NCBI GenBank assembly: GCA_019637295.1
Contig: JAHBVX010000001.1
Coordinates: 223,501 to 287,500, forward strand
Length of the DNA: 64,000 bases
Origin: Polyangiaceae bacterium
GTDB taxonomy: Bacteria > Myxococcota_A > Polyangia > Polyangiales > Polyangiaceae
Direction: 5' to 3'
The notes under the pieces are model-generated. The model made no database searches, was not told the origin of the DNA, and saw only the letters and a list, made by a program, of their open reading frames with translations. Positions 42,651 through 51,558 of this stretch are shown piece by piece (the stretch's first letter is position 1; each line of letters begins with the position of its first letter). The position numbers and the translations under genes were made by a program.

Positions 42651-43730
42651 TCAGGGGCCGAGCCGCAGACCCAGTCCCAGCTGGCCCACGAGGGCGACCG
42701 CGGGCGGGCGGTAGAGCAGCGTGTCTCGCCCCTCCGCGTCCCGCAGCACGAATTCGTCACGCCGCAGCGGGACCAACACGCCAGCGTCGGCGAGGGCGAA
42801 TAGGGGTAGCACGAGCTGCATCTCGAGGCCCACTCCGAGCGACGCCGCCCACCAGTCGACTCGCTCCTGCCGTGGCCGGGCGACGTTCCAGCCGGTGCCC
42901 ACCAGCGCGCCGGCCTCGAGCCCACCGCAGCCTCGGGCGACGCTGCTCGCGCCGGTGGGAACTCGCACACAGGCTCGAGCGTGACCACCCCACAGCACGA
43001 GGGTGGCGCGCCCCGCGTCGTCCGCGCTGGCGTCACCAACGCGGCGCACGACCCCGAGCTCCAGGTCCGCCCCGAGCGCATCGGGGCTCCCGAGCCCTGC
43101 GCGCGCGCCGGCGCGGCGGGCGATGAGCGGACGCGGCGCCGAACTCGAGCTACCGATCTCGCCGGCGAGCCACACACTCAGCCACCAGGTCGATGTGCTC
43201 GCCCTTGCGTCGCCGGGTGTGACGCCGTCGTCTTCGGAACTTGGCCCACCGGGGCGCGGGAGGTCGACGCCAGCCACCGGGGCGCGCGCGTCCGGCTCGG
43301 GCTCCACCTCCGGCGTCTCATCGACTCGGCTCGGCTCCGAAACCGCGTTGGGATCGATCGCGAGCGCGGCCACGAAGGCCAGCGCGTCAGTGACGCTCTC
43401 GCAGTTCGCGGCCACGACCTCGCGAGTCGAGACCTGTCCGTCGCGGAACGTCATGCGCAAGGCGCCGCGGGTTCGCGCGCCGTCGGCGCGGACCGTGAGC
43501 TCCAGCAGGAGATCGGGTTCGCTGGCGTGGCTGTGCTGCGCGAGGCTCGTTCGGCCGGCCACGGCTCTCGCGAAGGCGTCGCTGTCGGGACACCCCGCAG
43601 GCGCCGTGACGCGGGTCGCGAAGCGCACCGGACTCTGCTCGGGCTCCGCCGGGGCGCCCGACGCCCACAGCGTAGCCGCGAACGCGACTCCGGTTGCTGC
43701 CGCCCGCGGTGGAAGGGATGGCCAACCCAT
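42651..43730 (-). CDS. Secreted protein with beta-rich C-terminal half, unknown
   Basis: A 359-residue protein with a signal peptide (AATGVAFAATLWASGAPA). The N-terminal part (to about 135) has CPDSDAFARAVAGRTS and TREVVAANCESVTDALAFVA, a two-Cys module met in other myxobacterial envelope proteins upstream of sigma factors. A Pro/Asp-rich linker follows, then a strand-rich half (WWLSVWLAGEIGSSSS, GLEAGALVGTGWNVA, ASLGVGLEMQLVLPLFALAD, GLRLGP end) compatible with an outer-membrane beta-barrel. First gene of the operon with the sigma factor. Confidence 0.7.
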   Translation of the reverse strand: MGWPSLPPRAAATGVAFAATLWASGAPAEPEQSPVRFATRVTAPAGCPDSDAFARAVAGRTSLAQHSHASEPDLLLELTVRADGARTRGALRMTFRDGQVSTREVVAANCESVTDALAFVAALAIDPNAVSEPSRVDETPEVEPEPDARAPVAGVDLPRPGGPSSEDDGVTPGDARASTSTWWLSVWLAGEIGSSSSAPRPLIARRAGARAGLGSPDALGADLELGVVRRVGDASADDAGRATLVLWGGHARACVRVPTGASSVARGCGGLEAGALVGTGWNVARPRQERVDWWAASLGVGLEMQLVLPLFALADAGVLVPLRRDEFVLRDAEGRDTLLYRPPAVALVGQLGLGLRLGP

Positions 43731-43905
43731 GGCGAGCGGCAGTGTACACGGCCGGGATCCCGCGCGGGCTGCGCTCTCGAGGCGCCGAGGACGTCGCGTT
43801 GCAGCGCTGTCAGTAGTCCGAGCTCGGGTGCCACCTCGTCCTCCAATCCGTCGGACTGCGCTCCTCAGACGCCGAGGATCCCGTCCTCTTGGGGGTCGTG
43901 AAGTG

Positions 43906-44030
43906 TCACACGTCGATGTCGCGGGCCTCGCGCAGCATCTTGCCCAGGAGCCGGCGGCGATCCCAGTCGTCGGGGCCGTTGAGGAGTGCGCACCGCCCAC
44001 CGACGGGCGGGCGACCCGCGGCTCACCCGC
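43906..44030 (-). pseudogene. Possible C-terminal remnant of a lost gene
   Basis: The gap 43731-44022 contains a minus-strand frame ending at 43906 that reads GGRCALLNGPDDWDRRRLLG then KMLREARDIDV and stop; it looks like genuine protein but has no start and merges into the neighbouring Cys-rich lipoprotein gene. Family not recognised. The rest of the gap shows nothing. Confidence 0.3.
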
Positions 44031-44997
44031 CGTTCCACTCCAAACGAGGGCAGCCCGCCTCCAGCATCAGCATGGCACCCTTCACCTCGGCGCAGGAGCA
44101 GGCGGAGGGACAGACGAGCACGGTTGGCGGGTTGGTCGTCATGTCGTACGTCCACCCCTCTTCGACGTGATCGCAGTACTCGAGGGATGGCACCCAGGTG
44201 AGGTACCCATCCCAGGGCTCCTCCGGACCTGCCACTGCGCCGTGCTGCACGTACTTCAGATTGGTGTGAGCCGGATCCCAGTCGTACTGGAGCGGGAACG
44301 CGCATTTCACGACGCCGAACCCGAATCCCGCGGTCGCCTTCCCACAGCTATTCGGCCGATGTTCGGCACAGCGCGGGCAGGCAATCTCCGCGTCCATCAC
44401 GCCCGGGGCTGCGTTGGTCCAGCAGCCAAAGACGATGGAGAAGTGTCCGGGCTGCTTCTTGGCGCACTCGCACGCGCTGGGACAGATGTGGATGGCTGTG
44501 GGGCTCGAAGGATCGTCGAAGTACCAACCGTTGCCCGTCGAGGCACAGTCCTTTGGCCCCGCGACGCGAAGCATGCGACCGCCCCCGTCCCATCCGGCCC
44601 CAGAGGTGGGACCGAAGTGAACGTCCACATGGGCGAGCGCCTCAGGCTCCGTTGCCGGGCCGAAGTCCAACGGAAGCACGCACAGATACTCGCCGAAGAT
44701 CACCCCACCGTTCGGCCAGCCGCACATGGGCTCGAGCTCCATGGGACAGCCGGGAGCCGGCGTGCCCACCGGCAAGGAACAGGCACCGGACGGAGGCCAG
44801 GTCCGCGGCGGCGCACCCGCGTCAGGTCCGCTGGTGCCCGGGACAGGCGTTGGACCCGAGGCCGCCGCCCCACCCGTACCCTGCTGCCCAGACAGCCCGT
44901 GGTCGTCCCCATCCGAGCCCGAGATGGCGAGGCCTCCGCACCCTGTCGCGGCTGCGAGCATCCAGCTGCAGGCGGTTCGGGTGGTACACCTCGACAT
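44023..44997 (-). CDS. Lipoprotein with two repeated Cys modules
   Basis: A 324-residue protein with lipobox (MLAAATGCGG) and a Gly/Ser/Pro linker. The C-terminal two thirds hold two copies of one module: GWYFDDPSSPTAIHICPSAC (then ECAKKQPGHFSIVFGC) and GWTYDMTTNPPTVLVCPSAC (then SCAEVKGAMLMLEAGC). This W-Y/T-D ... P-T-x-I/V-x-x-C-P-x-x-C ... GC unit is also the usual C-terminal part of myxobacterial VWA lipoproteins; here it stands without a VWA domain. Function unknown. Confidence 0.78.
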   Translation of the reverse strand: MSRCTTRTACSWMLAAATGCGGLAISGSDGDDHGLSGQQGTGGAAASGPTPVPGTSGPDAGAPPRTWPPSGACSLPVGTPAPGCPMELEPMCGWPNGGVIFGEYLCVLPLDFGPATEPEALAHVDVHFGPTSGAGWDGGGRMLRVAGPKDCASTGNGWYFDDPSSPTAIHICPSACECAKKQPGHFSIVFGCWTNAAPGVMDAEIACPRCAEHRPNSCGKATAGFGFGVVKCAFPLQYDWDPAHTNLKYVQHGAVAGPEEPWDGYLTWVPSLEYCDHVEEGWTYDMTTNPPTVLVCPSACSCAEVKGAMLMLEAGCPRLEWNGG

Positions 44998-45028
44998 GGC
45001 ATTCACCCGGTGCCCGACGCGCCCCGAC

Positions 45029-46510
45029 TCACGGCGCGAGCAACGGGTGCCCGTCGAGTTTCTCCAGTAGCGTAGAGAGCGCCGCGTTCGCGCTGCCGTT
45101 GCCAATGGCCGCGGCGAGCTTGGCGCGCGCCGCGACCAGCGCGTCGCGGTCCAGCGTCTTGAGCGCTTCGGCGACGTCGTGCACCGCGCGAACGCGCGTC
45201 ACCTCGGTGTAGGGAGTCGGTGGGCTGAGCGTCTGCTTCACGTCGAGGGGCAGCTCCACCAGGTACTCGTTCTCGGCGTCCTGAAACGAGACGCCCACCT
45301 TCATGTCCGAGCCCGGGATGACCGCGATGCTGCACGCTTGCAGGCGGACCAGGAACGTGTGCACGCCGGCCGCGCCCACGTTCTTGGGCGGCGCGACGCC
45401 CGCGATGAACGGCTCCTCGGTCTTGGGCTTCACGATCTCGAAGTACCAGGGCAGGTCGAGACGGAGCCGCACGTCCCGCAGCGCCGTGACCAACATCTGC
45501 GGCAGGAGCGTCGTCTTCACTACCGAGAGCTCGGAGTCGGATCTGGCGTGAGCGTAGTGACCGGCTCCGAGGGTGTACACCGCGCGAAAGAAGCGAGCGG
45601 GGTGGTCATCCGCGGGCGCCACGCTGATGACGTTGAGGCTCGCGCCGAGCTGACGGAAGATCTCGAGGGATGAGGGCAGCGATTCGGGGTCGTCTTTGCC
45701 GTCGCTGATCAGGAAGTGCCGATCCTCGCCGGTGCGCGGCGAGGTCTCCGCGGCGCTCGCTACCTCGTGCAGCGCGACGGCGATGCTGCCCTCGCTGCCC
45801 GAGCCCACTATCTCATCGACGCTCGCGGGCTGTGCGCCGGAGACGGTGCGCAGCACGAAGTCGGTGGTGCCCGTCGCGTCACGGATGGCGCCGGCGAGCT
45901 CCTTCGCGCGCGCCAGGGGCGACTGGGGGTCGGCTGCGCTGCCCATCGAGTTGGTGTCGTCGATCAGCACGACGACGCGATTGTTCGTCGGTGGCTCGAG
46001 CTGGGACGCTCTGAGCACCACCAGCAGGTCGAAGGTGTTGCCCTCGACCTGCGCCAGCTGGACCGCGACCTCTCCGAGCCCGCCCTGTCCGTGCGGGGAG
46101 CCGGCGAGATCTTCCGGGACGAAGTAGTTCAGAAAATCCTGCGTGCGCACCAGCTGGGGGATGGGCGCCAGGCCGCCGTCGAGCAGCTCGAGGGCGAGCT
46201 GGGCGCTGGCGAAGCTGCCTGGCGAGGCGAGCGACAGGTCGAGGATGCGCGAGGTCGTCGCGACTCCGGGGCACTCGACCTGGGGTGGCGATGCCGGGCC
46301 GCCGGCGTTCACGTCGGGCAGCCCCTCCTGCTCGAGCCACTGCCCCGGCTCCTCTTGAGCGGTGACGGGGATCCCGCCCCCGGCGCCGTAGCCCCCGGCG
46401 CCCCCGGTGTTCTCCACGCGCAATCCGCCATAGGCGTCATCGTTGCTGCCGCACGCCAGGGCGGTCGAGAGCGAAACCAGTACGATCCACGCAGCGCTCG
46501 TTCGGTACAT
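45029..46510 (-). CDS. VWA-domain lipoprotein (YfbK-like)
   Basis: A 493-residue protein with lipobox (LVSLSTALACGS), a Gly-rich linker, then a YfbK-type N-terminal stretch (QDFLNYFVPEDLAGSPHGQG, FDLLVVLRASQLEPP). The VWA domain has MIDAS DDTNSM after RVVVLI, Thr/Ser in GSEGSIAVALHEVASAAETS and Asp in HFLISDGKDD. A beta-rich C-terminal domain follows. The usual role of YfbK-like proteins is unknown. Monocistronic. Confidence 0.85.
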   Translation of the reverse strand: MYRTSAAWIVLVSLSTALACGSNDDAYGGLRVENTGGAGGYGAGGGIPVTAQEEPGQWLEQEGLPDVNAGGPASPPQVECPGVATTSRILDLSLASPGSFASAQLALELLDGGLAPIPQLVRTQDFLNYFVPEDLAGSPHGQGGLGEVAVQLAQVEGNTFDLLVVLRASQLEPPTNNRVVVLIDDTNSMGSAADPQSPLARAKELAGAIRDATGTTDFVLRTVSGAQPASVDEIVGSGSEGSIAVALHEVASAAETSPRTGEDRHFLISDGKDDPESLPSSLEIFRQLGASLNVISVAPADDHPARFFRAVYTLGAGHYAHARSDSELSVVKTTLLPQMLVTALRDVRLRLDLPWYFEIVKPKTEEPFIAGVAPPKNVGAAGVHTFLVRLQACSIAVIPGSDMKVGVSFQDAENEYLVELPLDVKQTLSPPTPYTEVTRVRAVHDVAEALKTLDRDALVAARAKLAAAIGNGSANAALSTLLEKLDGHPLLAP

Positions 46511-46676
46511 GTTGGCCCACCCCAAGCTTTGCACAGAGCATGCCCGCGCGCATACGGCAGCGAATCCACTGGGTCGCACTTGCACCCACCGATCCCTCGG
46601 CCAGGGCCCTGGCACAGCTGTGCCTTGCCCCGCGCCCGTCGGGTTGATACCTCAGACGCCCTACGAAGAGCGTGCC

Positions 46677-47309
46677 ATGACCGATCGAGACCGCAGAATC
46701 GTGCTGGAGCGGCGCGCGTTGTTCGTCGGCGCCTCGCTGGCGGCGCTCGGCTGCGCGCCCAAGGGCGAGCCCCCGTCCACCCCGAACGAGGTCGTCGTAC
46801 CCGAGGGTCCCGGCCGGCCCGTCGCGGAGCGACCCGAGGTGGAGGTCGAGCCTCCGCCACGGAAGCCGAGCACAGCTCCGCTCGGGTATGAGGTGCCGGA
46901 GGGGATTTCGCAGGCCGCCAAGCAGAACTACGAGCAGCTGTTCTCCGCCATGAAAGACGGACACGAGCGCCTCGATCGGGCCGAGCGCGCGCTACCCGAC
47001 AAGTGCAGCGTGAAGGACAAGGTCTGCGAGCGCAGCCTGCGCGACATCGCCGACGAGCTCAACGAGATGGACACCAAGAGCCGCTTTCTCTACTTCTGTC
47101 CAGGAAGCTCGGAGGATGCCAAGCAGTTCGCGGTGGTGGAGCAACAGCATCGCACGAGCCTTGCCGACCGCCGCTCCAAGCTGGAGGCGAGGATCGCAGG
47201 CGCGCTTCAGGCTGGAGGCTCGCCCACGAGCGAGTGGCAGCGCATCTTCGACGAAGTGCGCTTCAGCAAGCCTCAGATCTGTCTCAGCTTCGGCTGCAGC
47301 GATTGGTGA
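46677..47309 (+). CDS. Lipoprotein with helical domain and conserved Cys
   Basis: A 210-residue protein with an Arg-rich n-region and lipobox (ERRALFVGASLAALGCAP), a Pro/Glu linker (residues 30-65) and a helical domain (ISQAAKQNYEQLFSAMKDGH, RDIADELNEMDTKSRFLYFC, PGSSEDAKQFAVVEQQHRTS, LADRRSKLEARIAGALQAGG). Four Cys in the mature part (KCSVKDKVC, YFCPG, CLSFGC). Family not recognised. Convergent with the permease gene, 7 bp apart. Confidence 0.75.
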   Translation: MTDRDRRIVLERRALFVGASLAALGCAPKGEPPSTPNEVVVPEGPGRPVAERPEVEVEPPPRKPSTAPLGYEVPEGISQAAKQNYEQLFSAMKDGHERLDRAERALPDKCSVKDKVCERSLRDIADELNEMDTKSRFLYFCPGSSEDAKQFAVVEQQHRTSLADRRSKLEARIAGALQAGGSPTSEWQRIFDEVRFSKPQICLSFGCSDW

Positions 47310-47316
47310 CGCGGCG

Positions 47317-48324
47317 TCACGCGGCGCGGCGGGCGAGCCGCCGTTGAAACAAGACGGCGGCGATCAAGATGGCGCCCGTCAGCATGAGTCGAGCCTCGGT
47401 GCTGTAGGCGTTCAGACTCAATGTCTTCTGCAGGTACCCGAGGGTGAGCGCGCCAATCAAGGTGAGACCAACGCCGCCTCGACCGCCGGCGAGGCTGGTC
47501 CCGCCGAGCACCACCATGGCGATGGCGTCGAGCTCGTAGCCCATGCCCGTCTCGGGATCGCCGTGGGTCTCCTGCGCCGCCTGACAGATGCCGGCGACGG
47601 CGGCCAGCAAGCCGCACAGCGCGTAGGCGAACACCAGGGTGGAGCGCACGGGCACGCCCGACAGACGTGCAGCCTCGAAATTGCCCCCCACGGCGTACAG
47701 GTAGCGCCCGATGCGCATGCGCGAGAGCACGAGCCAGCAGCCGAACGCGCAGCCCAGGAAGATCAGCGTGACCACCGAGACGTTGTCCCCCAGCACCCGG
47801 GTGTCGATGGCCTCGAACAGCCGGGGCGACGGGACGGTGACGAAGTCGCCGTCGGGTCCGCGGAAGCTCCGGGTGACCTTCTGGCCACCCGCGAGCCACT
47901 TGGCCAGGCCGCGGGCGAACACCATCATCGCGAGGGTGACGATGAAGGGCTGAAGCCGCGGGTACGCCACCAACGCGCCACAGGTCGCCCCCGCAGCGGC
48001 GCCGAGCGCGAGCACCGCCAGGACGCCCACGCCGTCGGGCAACCCCAGGGGCATGGTGAAGAGCGCGACGCACACCGCGCACAGCCCCACCAGGCTGCCG
48101 ACGGACAGGTCGATGCCCGCGGTCACGATGACGAGCGTCATTCCGCAGGCCAAGATCCCGACCACGCTGATCTCGCGCAGCATGGAGCGGTGCGCCTGCC
48201 AGTCGAAGAAGGCGCCATCGGCGTGAAACAGCGCGCCCAGCAGGAGCACACAAAGGAGCGGCACCAGCGCCCGCGCGGCCGAGTGCTCCAGCAGGCGGGC
48301 GGCTCGCCATCGAAGCGTCGTCAC
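47317..48324 (-). CDS. Sugar ABC transporter permease (RbsC family)
   Basis: A 335-residue membrane permease with the family core GMTLVIVTAGIDLSVGSLVG, YPRLQPFIVTLAMMVFARGL, GGNFEAARLSGVPVRSTLVF and VVLGGTSLAGGRGGVGLTLI. The GTG start at 48324 overlaps the stop of the ATPase gene (GTGA, 48321-48324). It forms an importer with that ATPase; no binding protein gene is adjacent. Confidence 0.92.
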   Translation of the reverse strand: MTTLRWRAARLLEHSAARALVPLLCVLLLGALFHADGAFFDWQAHRSMLREISVVGILACGMTLVIVTAGIDLSVGSLVGLCAVCVALFTMPLGLPDGVGVLAVLALGAAAGATCGALVAYPRLQPFIVTLAMMVFARGLAKWLAGGQKVTRSFRGPDGDFVTVPSPRLFEAIDTRVLGDNVSVVTLIFLGCAFGCWLVLSRMRIGRYLYAVGGNFEAARLSGVPVRSTLVFAYALCGLLAAVAGICQAAQETHGDPETGMGYELDAIAMVVLGGTSLAGGRGGVGLTLIGALTLGYLQKTLSLNAYSTEARLMLTGAILIAAVLFQRRLARRAA

Positions 48325-49820
48325 GCGCTCGTCCCCAACAGCGCGCGGAGGAGCCGCTCGCGATCGAAGTCCCCTCGCCTCGATTCGAACACGACGCTCC
48401 CGCGTCGCAAGCACAATACTCGATCACAGAGCTCGCACAGTTCGTCCAGATCCGAGCTGAACAGCAGCACCGAGGCGCCCTGCTGCGCCAGCTCGCGGAC
48501 TCGTTCGTGGACCTCCGCCCTGGCGCCGACATCCACGCCGCGAGTGGGATCGTCGAGCAACAGGACACGAGGACGCGTGAGCAGGCAGCGAACGAGCGCG
48601 AGCTTCTGCTGATTGCCGCCCGAGAGGGTGCCCGCGTCGGCGGCCAGAGACGGCGCGCCGAGCGCGATGCGGGCGCCGTGGAGCTGCACGTCTGCCCGCT
48701 CCCGCGCGCCGCTGACGAAGCCGAGTCGAGTGTAGGCGCGCAGGCTCGACAGGGTCGCGTTCGCGAGCACGCTCAGCGAGGCGATCACGCTCTCGCTTCG
48801 GTCGCTGGCCAACAGCGCGACCCCGTGGGCCAGCGCCTCCCCCGGGGAGCGCGGCGCGAAGGGCCTTCCCTCCAGCTGCACGCGCTCGGCTCTCGCGGCC
48901 GCTCCCGCACCGAACAGCTCGAGCAAGAGCGCAGCCGCGAAGGACCCCATCAACCCCGCGAGCCCGAGGATCTCGCCTTCGTGCAGCTCGAACGAGACGC
49001 GACCGTCGCCCAGCGGCAACTCTCGGACCGTGAGCCGAGGGCGACCGACGTGCGCCGGTCCCGAGCGCACCTGGTCGCTGGGGTCGTGCCCGAGCATGGC
49101 GCGAACGAGCTCCCCGTCGTCGAGCTCGTCCCGAGTTCGAGTCAGCACGACCTGCCCGTCGCGCAGCACGGTGATGCGGTCCGCCAGGCGCCGGATCTCG
49201 TGCATGCGATGGGTGATGTACACGACCGCGCAGCCCGACGCCCGCAGCTGCTCCACGCGATCGAGCAAGCGTCGGGACTCCACGTCCGAGAGCGCGCTGG
49301 TGGGCTCGTCGAAGATCACCAGGCGCGCTCCGCCCATGTGCAGCGCGCGAGCGATCTCGACCAGCTGTCGGTCGCTGATGCTCAGCGCTTCCACCAGGGT
49401 CTCCGCTGAGACGTCGAGTCCAACCCCCAGGCACGCCTGCGCTGCCTGCTGCGAGGCGCGACGCCGAGAGACGAACGACCACCCGCGCCCGCCCTGCGCG
49501 AGCAGCACGTTGTCGGTGATCGACAGCGTGGGCACGAGCGACAGCTCTTGGTGGATGGTGAGCACGCCGTGTCGGCGTGCCGCGCCGGGATCGGCGAAGC
49601 GCAGCGGGAGGCCCCGTGCGCACAGCTCGCCCTGGTAGTCCGAGATGGCGCCGGACAGGATCTTGATCAACGTGCTCTTGCCCGCGCCGTTGCCGCCGGC
49701 GAGCACGTGTACTTCGCCGGCATGCAGCTCGAGGTTCACGCTGTCGAGCGCGCGCGTGGCGCCGAAGGTCTTCGTCACCGAGCGGAGCTCGAACAGCGCT
49801 GGGGAGGCGTCGTGGCTCAT
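48321..49820 (-). CDS. Sugar ABC transporter ATP-binding protein, two ABC domains
   Basis: A 499-residue RbsA/MglA-type double ATPase. Domain 1: Walker A GGNGAGKST, signature-like ALSISDRQLVEIARAL, Walker B LVIFDEPTSALSD. Domain 2: the P-loop position reads GLMGSFAAALLLELFG, further from consensus than in the copy at 365 (GLVGSGRTELLRALFG), but LSGGNQQK and VLLLDDPTRGVDV are intact. In this family the second site is often degenerate. Its ATG shares one base with the PruA stop (TGATG at 49818-49822 region), and its own stop overlaps the permease start, so pruA, ATPase and permease are coupled. Confidence 0.92.
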   Translation of the reverse strand: MSHDASPALFELRSVTKTFGATRALDSVNLELHAGEVHVLAGGNGAGKSTLIKILSGAISDYQGELCARGLPLRFADPGAARRHGVLTIHQELSLVPTLSITDNVLLAQGGRGWSFVSRRRASQQAAQACLGVGLDVSAETLVEALSISDRQLVEIARALHMGGARLVIFDEPTSALSDVESRRLLDRVEQLRASGCAVVYITHRMHEIRRLADRITVLRDGQVVLTRTRDELDDGELVRAMLGHDPSDQVRSGPAHVGRPRLTVRELPLGDGRVSFELHEGEILGLAGLMGSFAAALLLELFGAGAAARAERVQLEGRPFAPRSPGEALAHGVALLASDRSESVIASLSVLANATLSSLRAYTRLGFVSGARERADVQLHGARIALGAPSLAADAGTLSGGNQQKLALVRCLLTRPRVLLLDDPTRGVDVGARAEVHERVRELAQQGASVLLFSSDLDELCELCDRVLCLRRGSVVFESRRGDFDRERLLRALLGTSA

Positions 49821-51433
49821 CAGCCCAGGAACGGATAGCGATAGTCCGTGGGCGGGGCGAGGTTCTCCTTGATCGAGCGCGGCGACGCCCAACGCATCAG
49901 GTTGAACGCGGCGCCGGCTTTGTCGTTCGTGCCCGACGCCCGACCGCCACCAAAGGGCTGTTGGCCCACGACGGCGCCGGTGGGCTTGTCGTTGATGTAG
50001 AAGTTGCCGGCTGCGAAGCGCAGCCCCCGGCTCGCGCGCTCGATCGCCGCGCGATCCCGCGCGAAGATGGCGCCGGTCAGCGCGTAGGGGCTGGTCTGGT
50101 CCACCAGCTCGAGGGTTTGTTCGAAGTGCGCGTCGTCGTACACGTAGGTAGTGAGCAACGGACCGAAGATCTCCTCCTGCATGAGGCGGTGCTTCGGATC
50201 CGTGGTCAGGACCCAGGTTGGCTCCACGAAGAACCCTTCGCGATCGTCGGCGTTGCCGCCGGCGATCACCCGGCAGTCCGCGCTGGTCCGGGCCAGGGCT
50301 TGGTACTCGGTGATGCGGTCGTAGGCATGCCGCCCGATCACGGCGCCCAGGAAGACACCAGGCTCGAGCGGGTCTCCCAGTCGCAGCTCGGCGATCAGCG
50401 CCTGCACGCGCTCTTCGAGCGCCGGCCAGAGCGAGCGAGGCGCGTACAGTCGCGACGCCGCCGAGCACTTCTGCCCCTGGAACTCGAACGCGCCGCGCAC
50501 GATCGCCGTCGCGAGCGCCTCGAGATCTGCGCTCGGATGCGCGACGATGAAGTCTTTGCCGCCGCTCTCGCCCACGATGCGCGGGTAGGTGCGATAGCGG
50601 TCCAGGTTGTTTGCCACCTCGCGGAACAGGCCGCGTAGGACCGCGGTCGAGCCGGTGAAGTGCAGTCCCGCGAAGTCCTCCCGGGCCAGGACTTGCCGGG
50701 TGATGGCCTGCGCGTCGCCGTACACGACGTTGATGACGCCCGGCGGCATGCCCGCTTCGACCAGCAGCTCGGACACGATGTGGGACGACAGCACCGAGTG
50801 GGGGGAAGGCTTCCAGATCACCGTGTTGCCGAGCAAGGCGGGGGCCGTCGGCAGGTTGGCGGCGATGCTGGTGAAATTGAACGGCGTCACCGCGTACACG
50901 AAGCCGTCCAGCGGCCGGAGCTCGCTACGGTTCCAGATACCGCGCTCGCATAGCGGCTGCTCGCTCGCCAGCCGCTCGGCGAAGTGCACATTGAAGCGGA
51001 AGAAGTCGACCAGCTCGCAGGCCGCGTCGATCTCCGCCTGGTGCGGGGTCTTGCTCTGATTGAGCGCCGTGGACGCGTTCAGGCGCTGTCGCCAGGGTCC
51101 GGCCGCGAGCTCGGCGACGCGCAGAAAGATGGCGGCGCGGGCGTGGAAGTCCAGCGCGGCCCACTCGCCGCGGGCCCGCCGGGCAGCGTCGATGGCGGCG
51201 GCGACGTCCGCCTCGCTGGCGAGCGCGTGCCGCGCGAGCACCTGGTCGTGACGGTGCGGGCAGACGACGCTCCCCTGCTGCCGGGTCTGCACCTCGCGCC
51301 CGTCGATGCGCAGCGCCACCTCGCTGGGACGCTCCGCGAGCCGCTGCGCCTCCGCGGCGAGCAGGCGGCGCTCGGGGCTGTCGGGCCGGTACGCCAGCGC
51401 GGGTTCGTTCACGGGCGGGGGAACACGAAACAT
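49820..51433 (-). CDS. pruA: L-glutamate gamma-semialdehyde (1-pyrroline-5-carboxylate) dehydrogenase
   Basis: A 537-residue NAD-dependent aldehyde dehydrogenase that turns glutamate semialdehyde into glutamate in proline breakdown. Key features: YAVTPFNFTSIAANLPTAPA (substrate and NAD region), GNTVIWKPSP, FTGSTAVLRGLFREVANNLD, the Glu region VGESGGKDFIVAHPSADLEA, the catalytic Cys in FEFQGQKCSAASRLY, EEIFGPLLTTYVYDD and GQQPFGGGRASGTNDKAG. Full length for stand-alone P5CDH. Heads a coupled operon with a sugar-type ABC ATPase and permease, an unusual pairing. Confidence 0.95.
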   Translation of the reverse strand: MFRVPPPVNEPALAYRPDSPERRLLAAEAQRLAERPSEVALRIDGREVQTRQQGSVVCPHRHDQVLARHALASEADVAAAIDAARRARGEWAALDFHARAAIFLRVAELAAGPWRQRLNASTALNQSKTPHQAEIDAACELVDFFRFNVHFAERLASEQPLCERGIWNRSELRPLDGFVYAVTPFNFTSIAANLPTAPALLGNTVIWKPSPHSVLSSHIVSELLVEAGMPPGVINVVYGDAQAITRQVLAREDFAGLHFTGSTAVLRGLFREVANNLDRYRTYPRIVGESGGKDFIVAHPSADLEALATAIVRGAFEFQGQKCSAASRLYAPRSLWPALEERVQALIAELRLGDPLEPGVFLGAVIGRHAYDRITEYQALARTSADCRVIAGGNADDREGFFVEPTWVLTTDPKHRLMQEEIFGPLLTTYVYDDAHFEQTLELVDQTSPYALTGAIFARDRAAIERASRGLRFAAGNFYINDKPTGAVVGQQPFGGGRASGTNDKAGAAFNLMRWASPRSIKENLAPPTDYRYPFLG

Positions 51434-51483
51434 TGGGGGCCTCCTCGGCAGCCACGCGCGACGCGAGCGCGAGACGACGGCAT

Positions 51484-51501
51484 CCTGCCGAAGGCGGCAG
51501 G
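51484..51501 (+). promoter_or_regulatory. Hairpin in the leader of the asparagine-synthase-like gene
   Basis: CCTGCCG-AAGG-CGGCAGG: a perfect 7-bp stem with a 4-base loop, 58 bp before the start of the asparagine-synthase-like gene and between it and the divergent pruA. It could be an operator dyad or a leader hairpin; no T-tract follows. Confidence 0.35.
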
Positions 51502-51558
51502 CGGTTTCAAGGCGCGGGTGCTTCCCTTCGCCCGGTCGCGGGCGTACGCCAGATCCGG

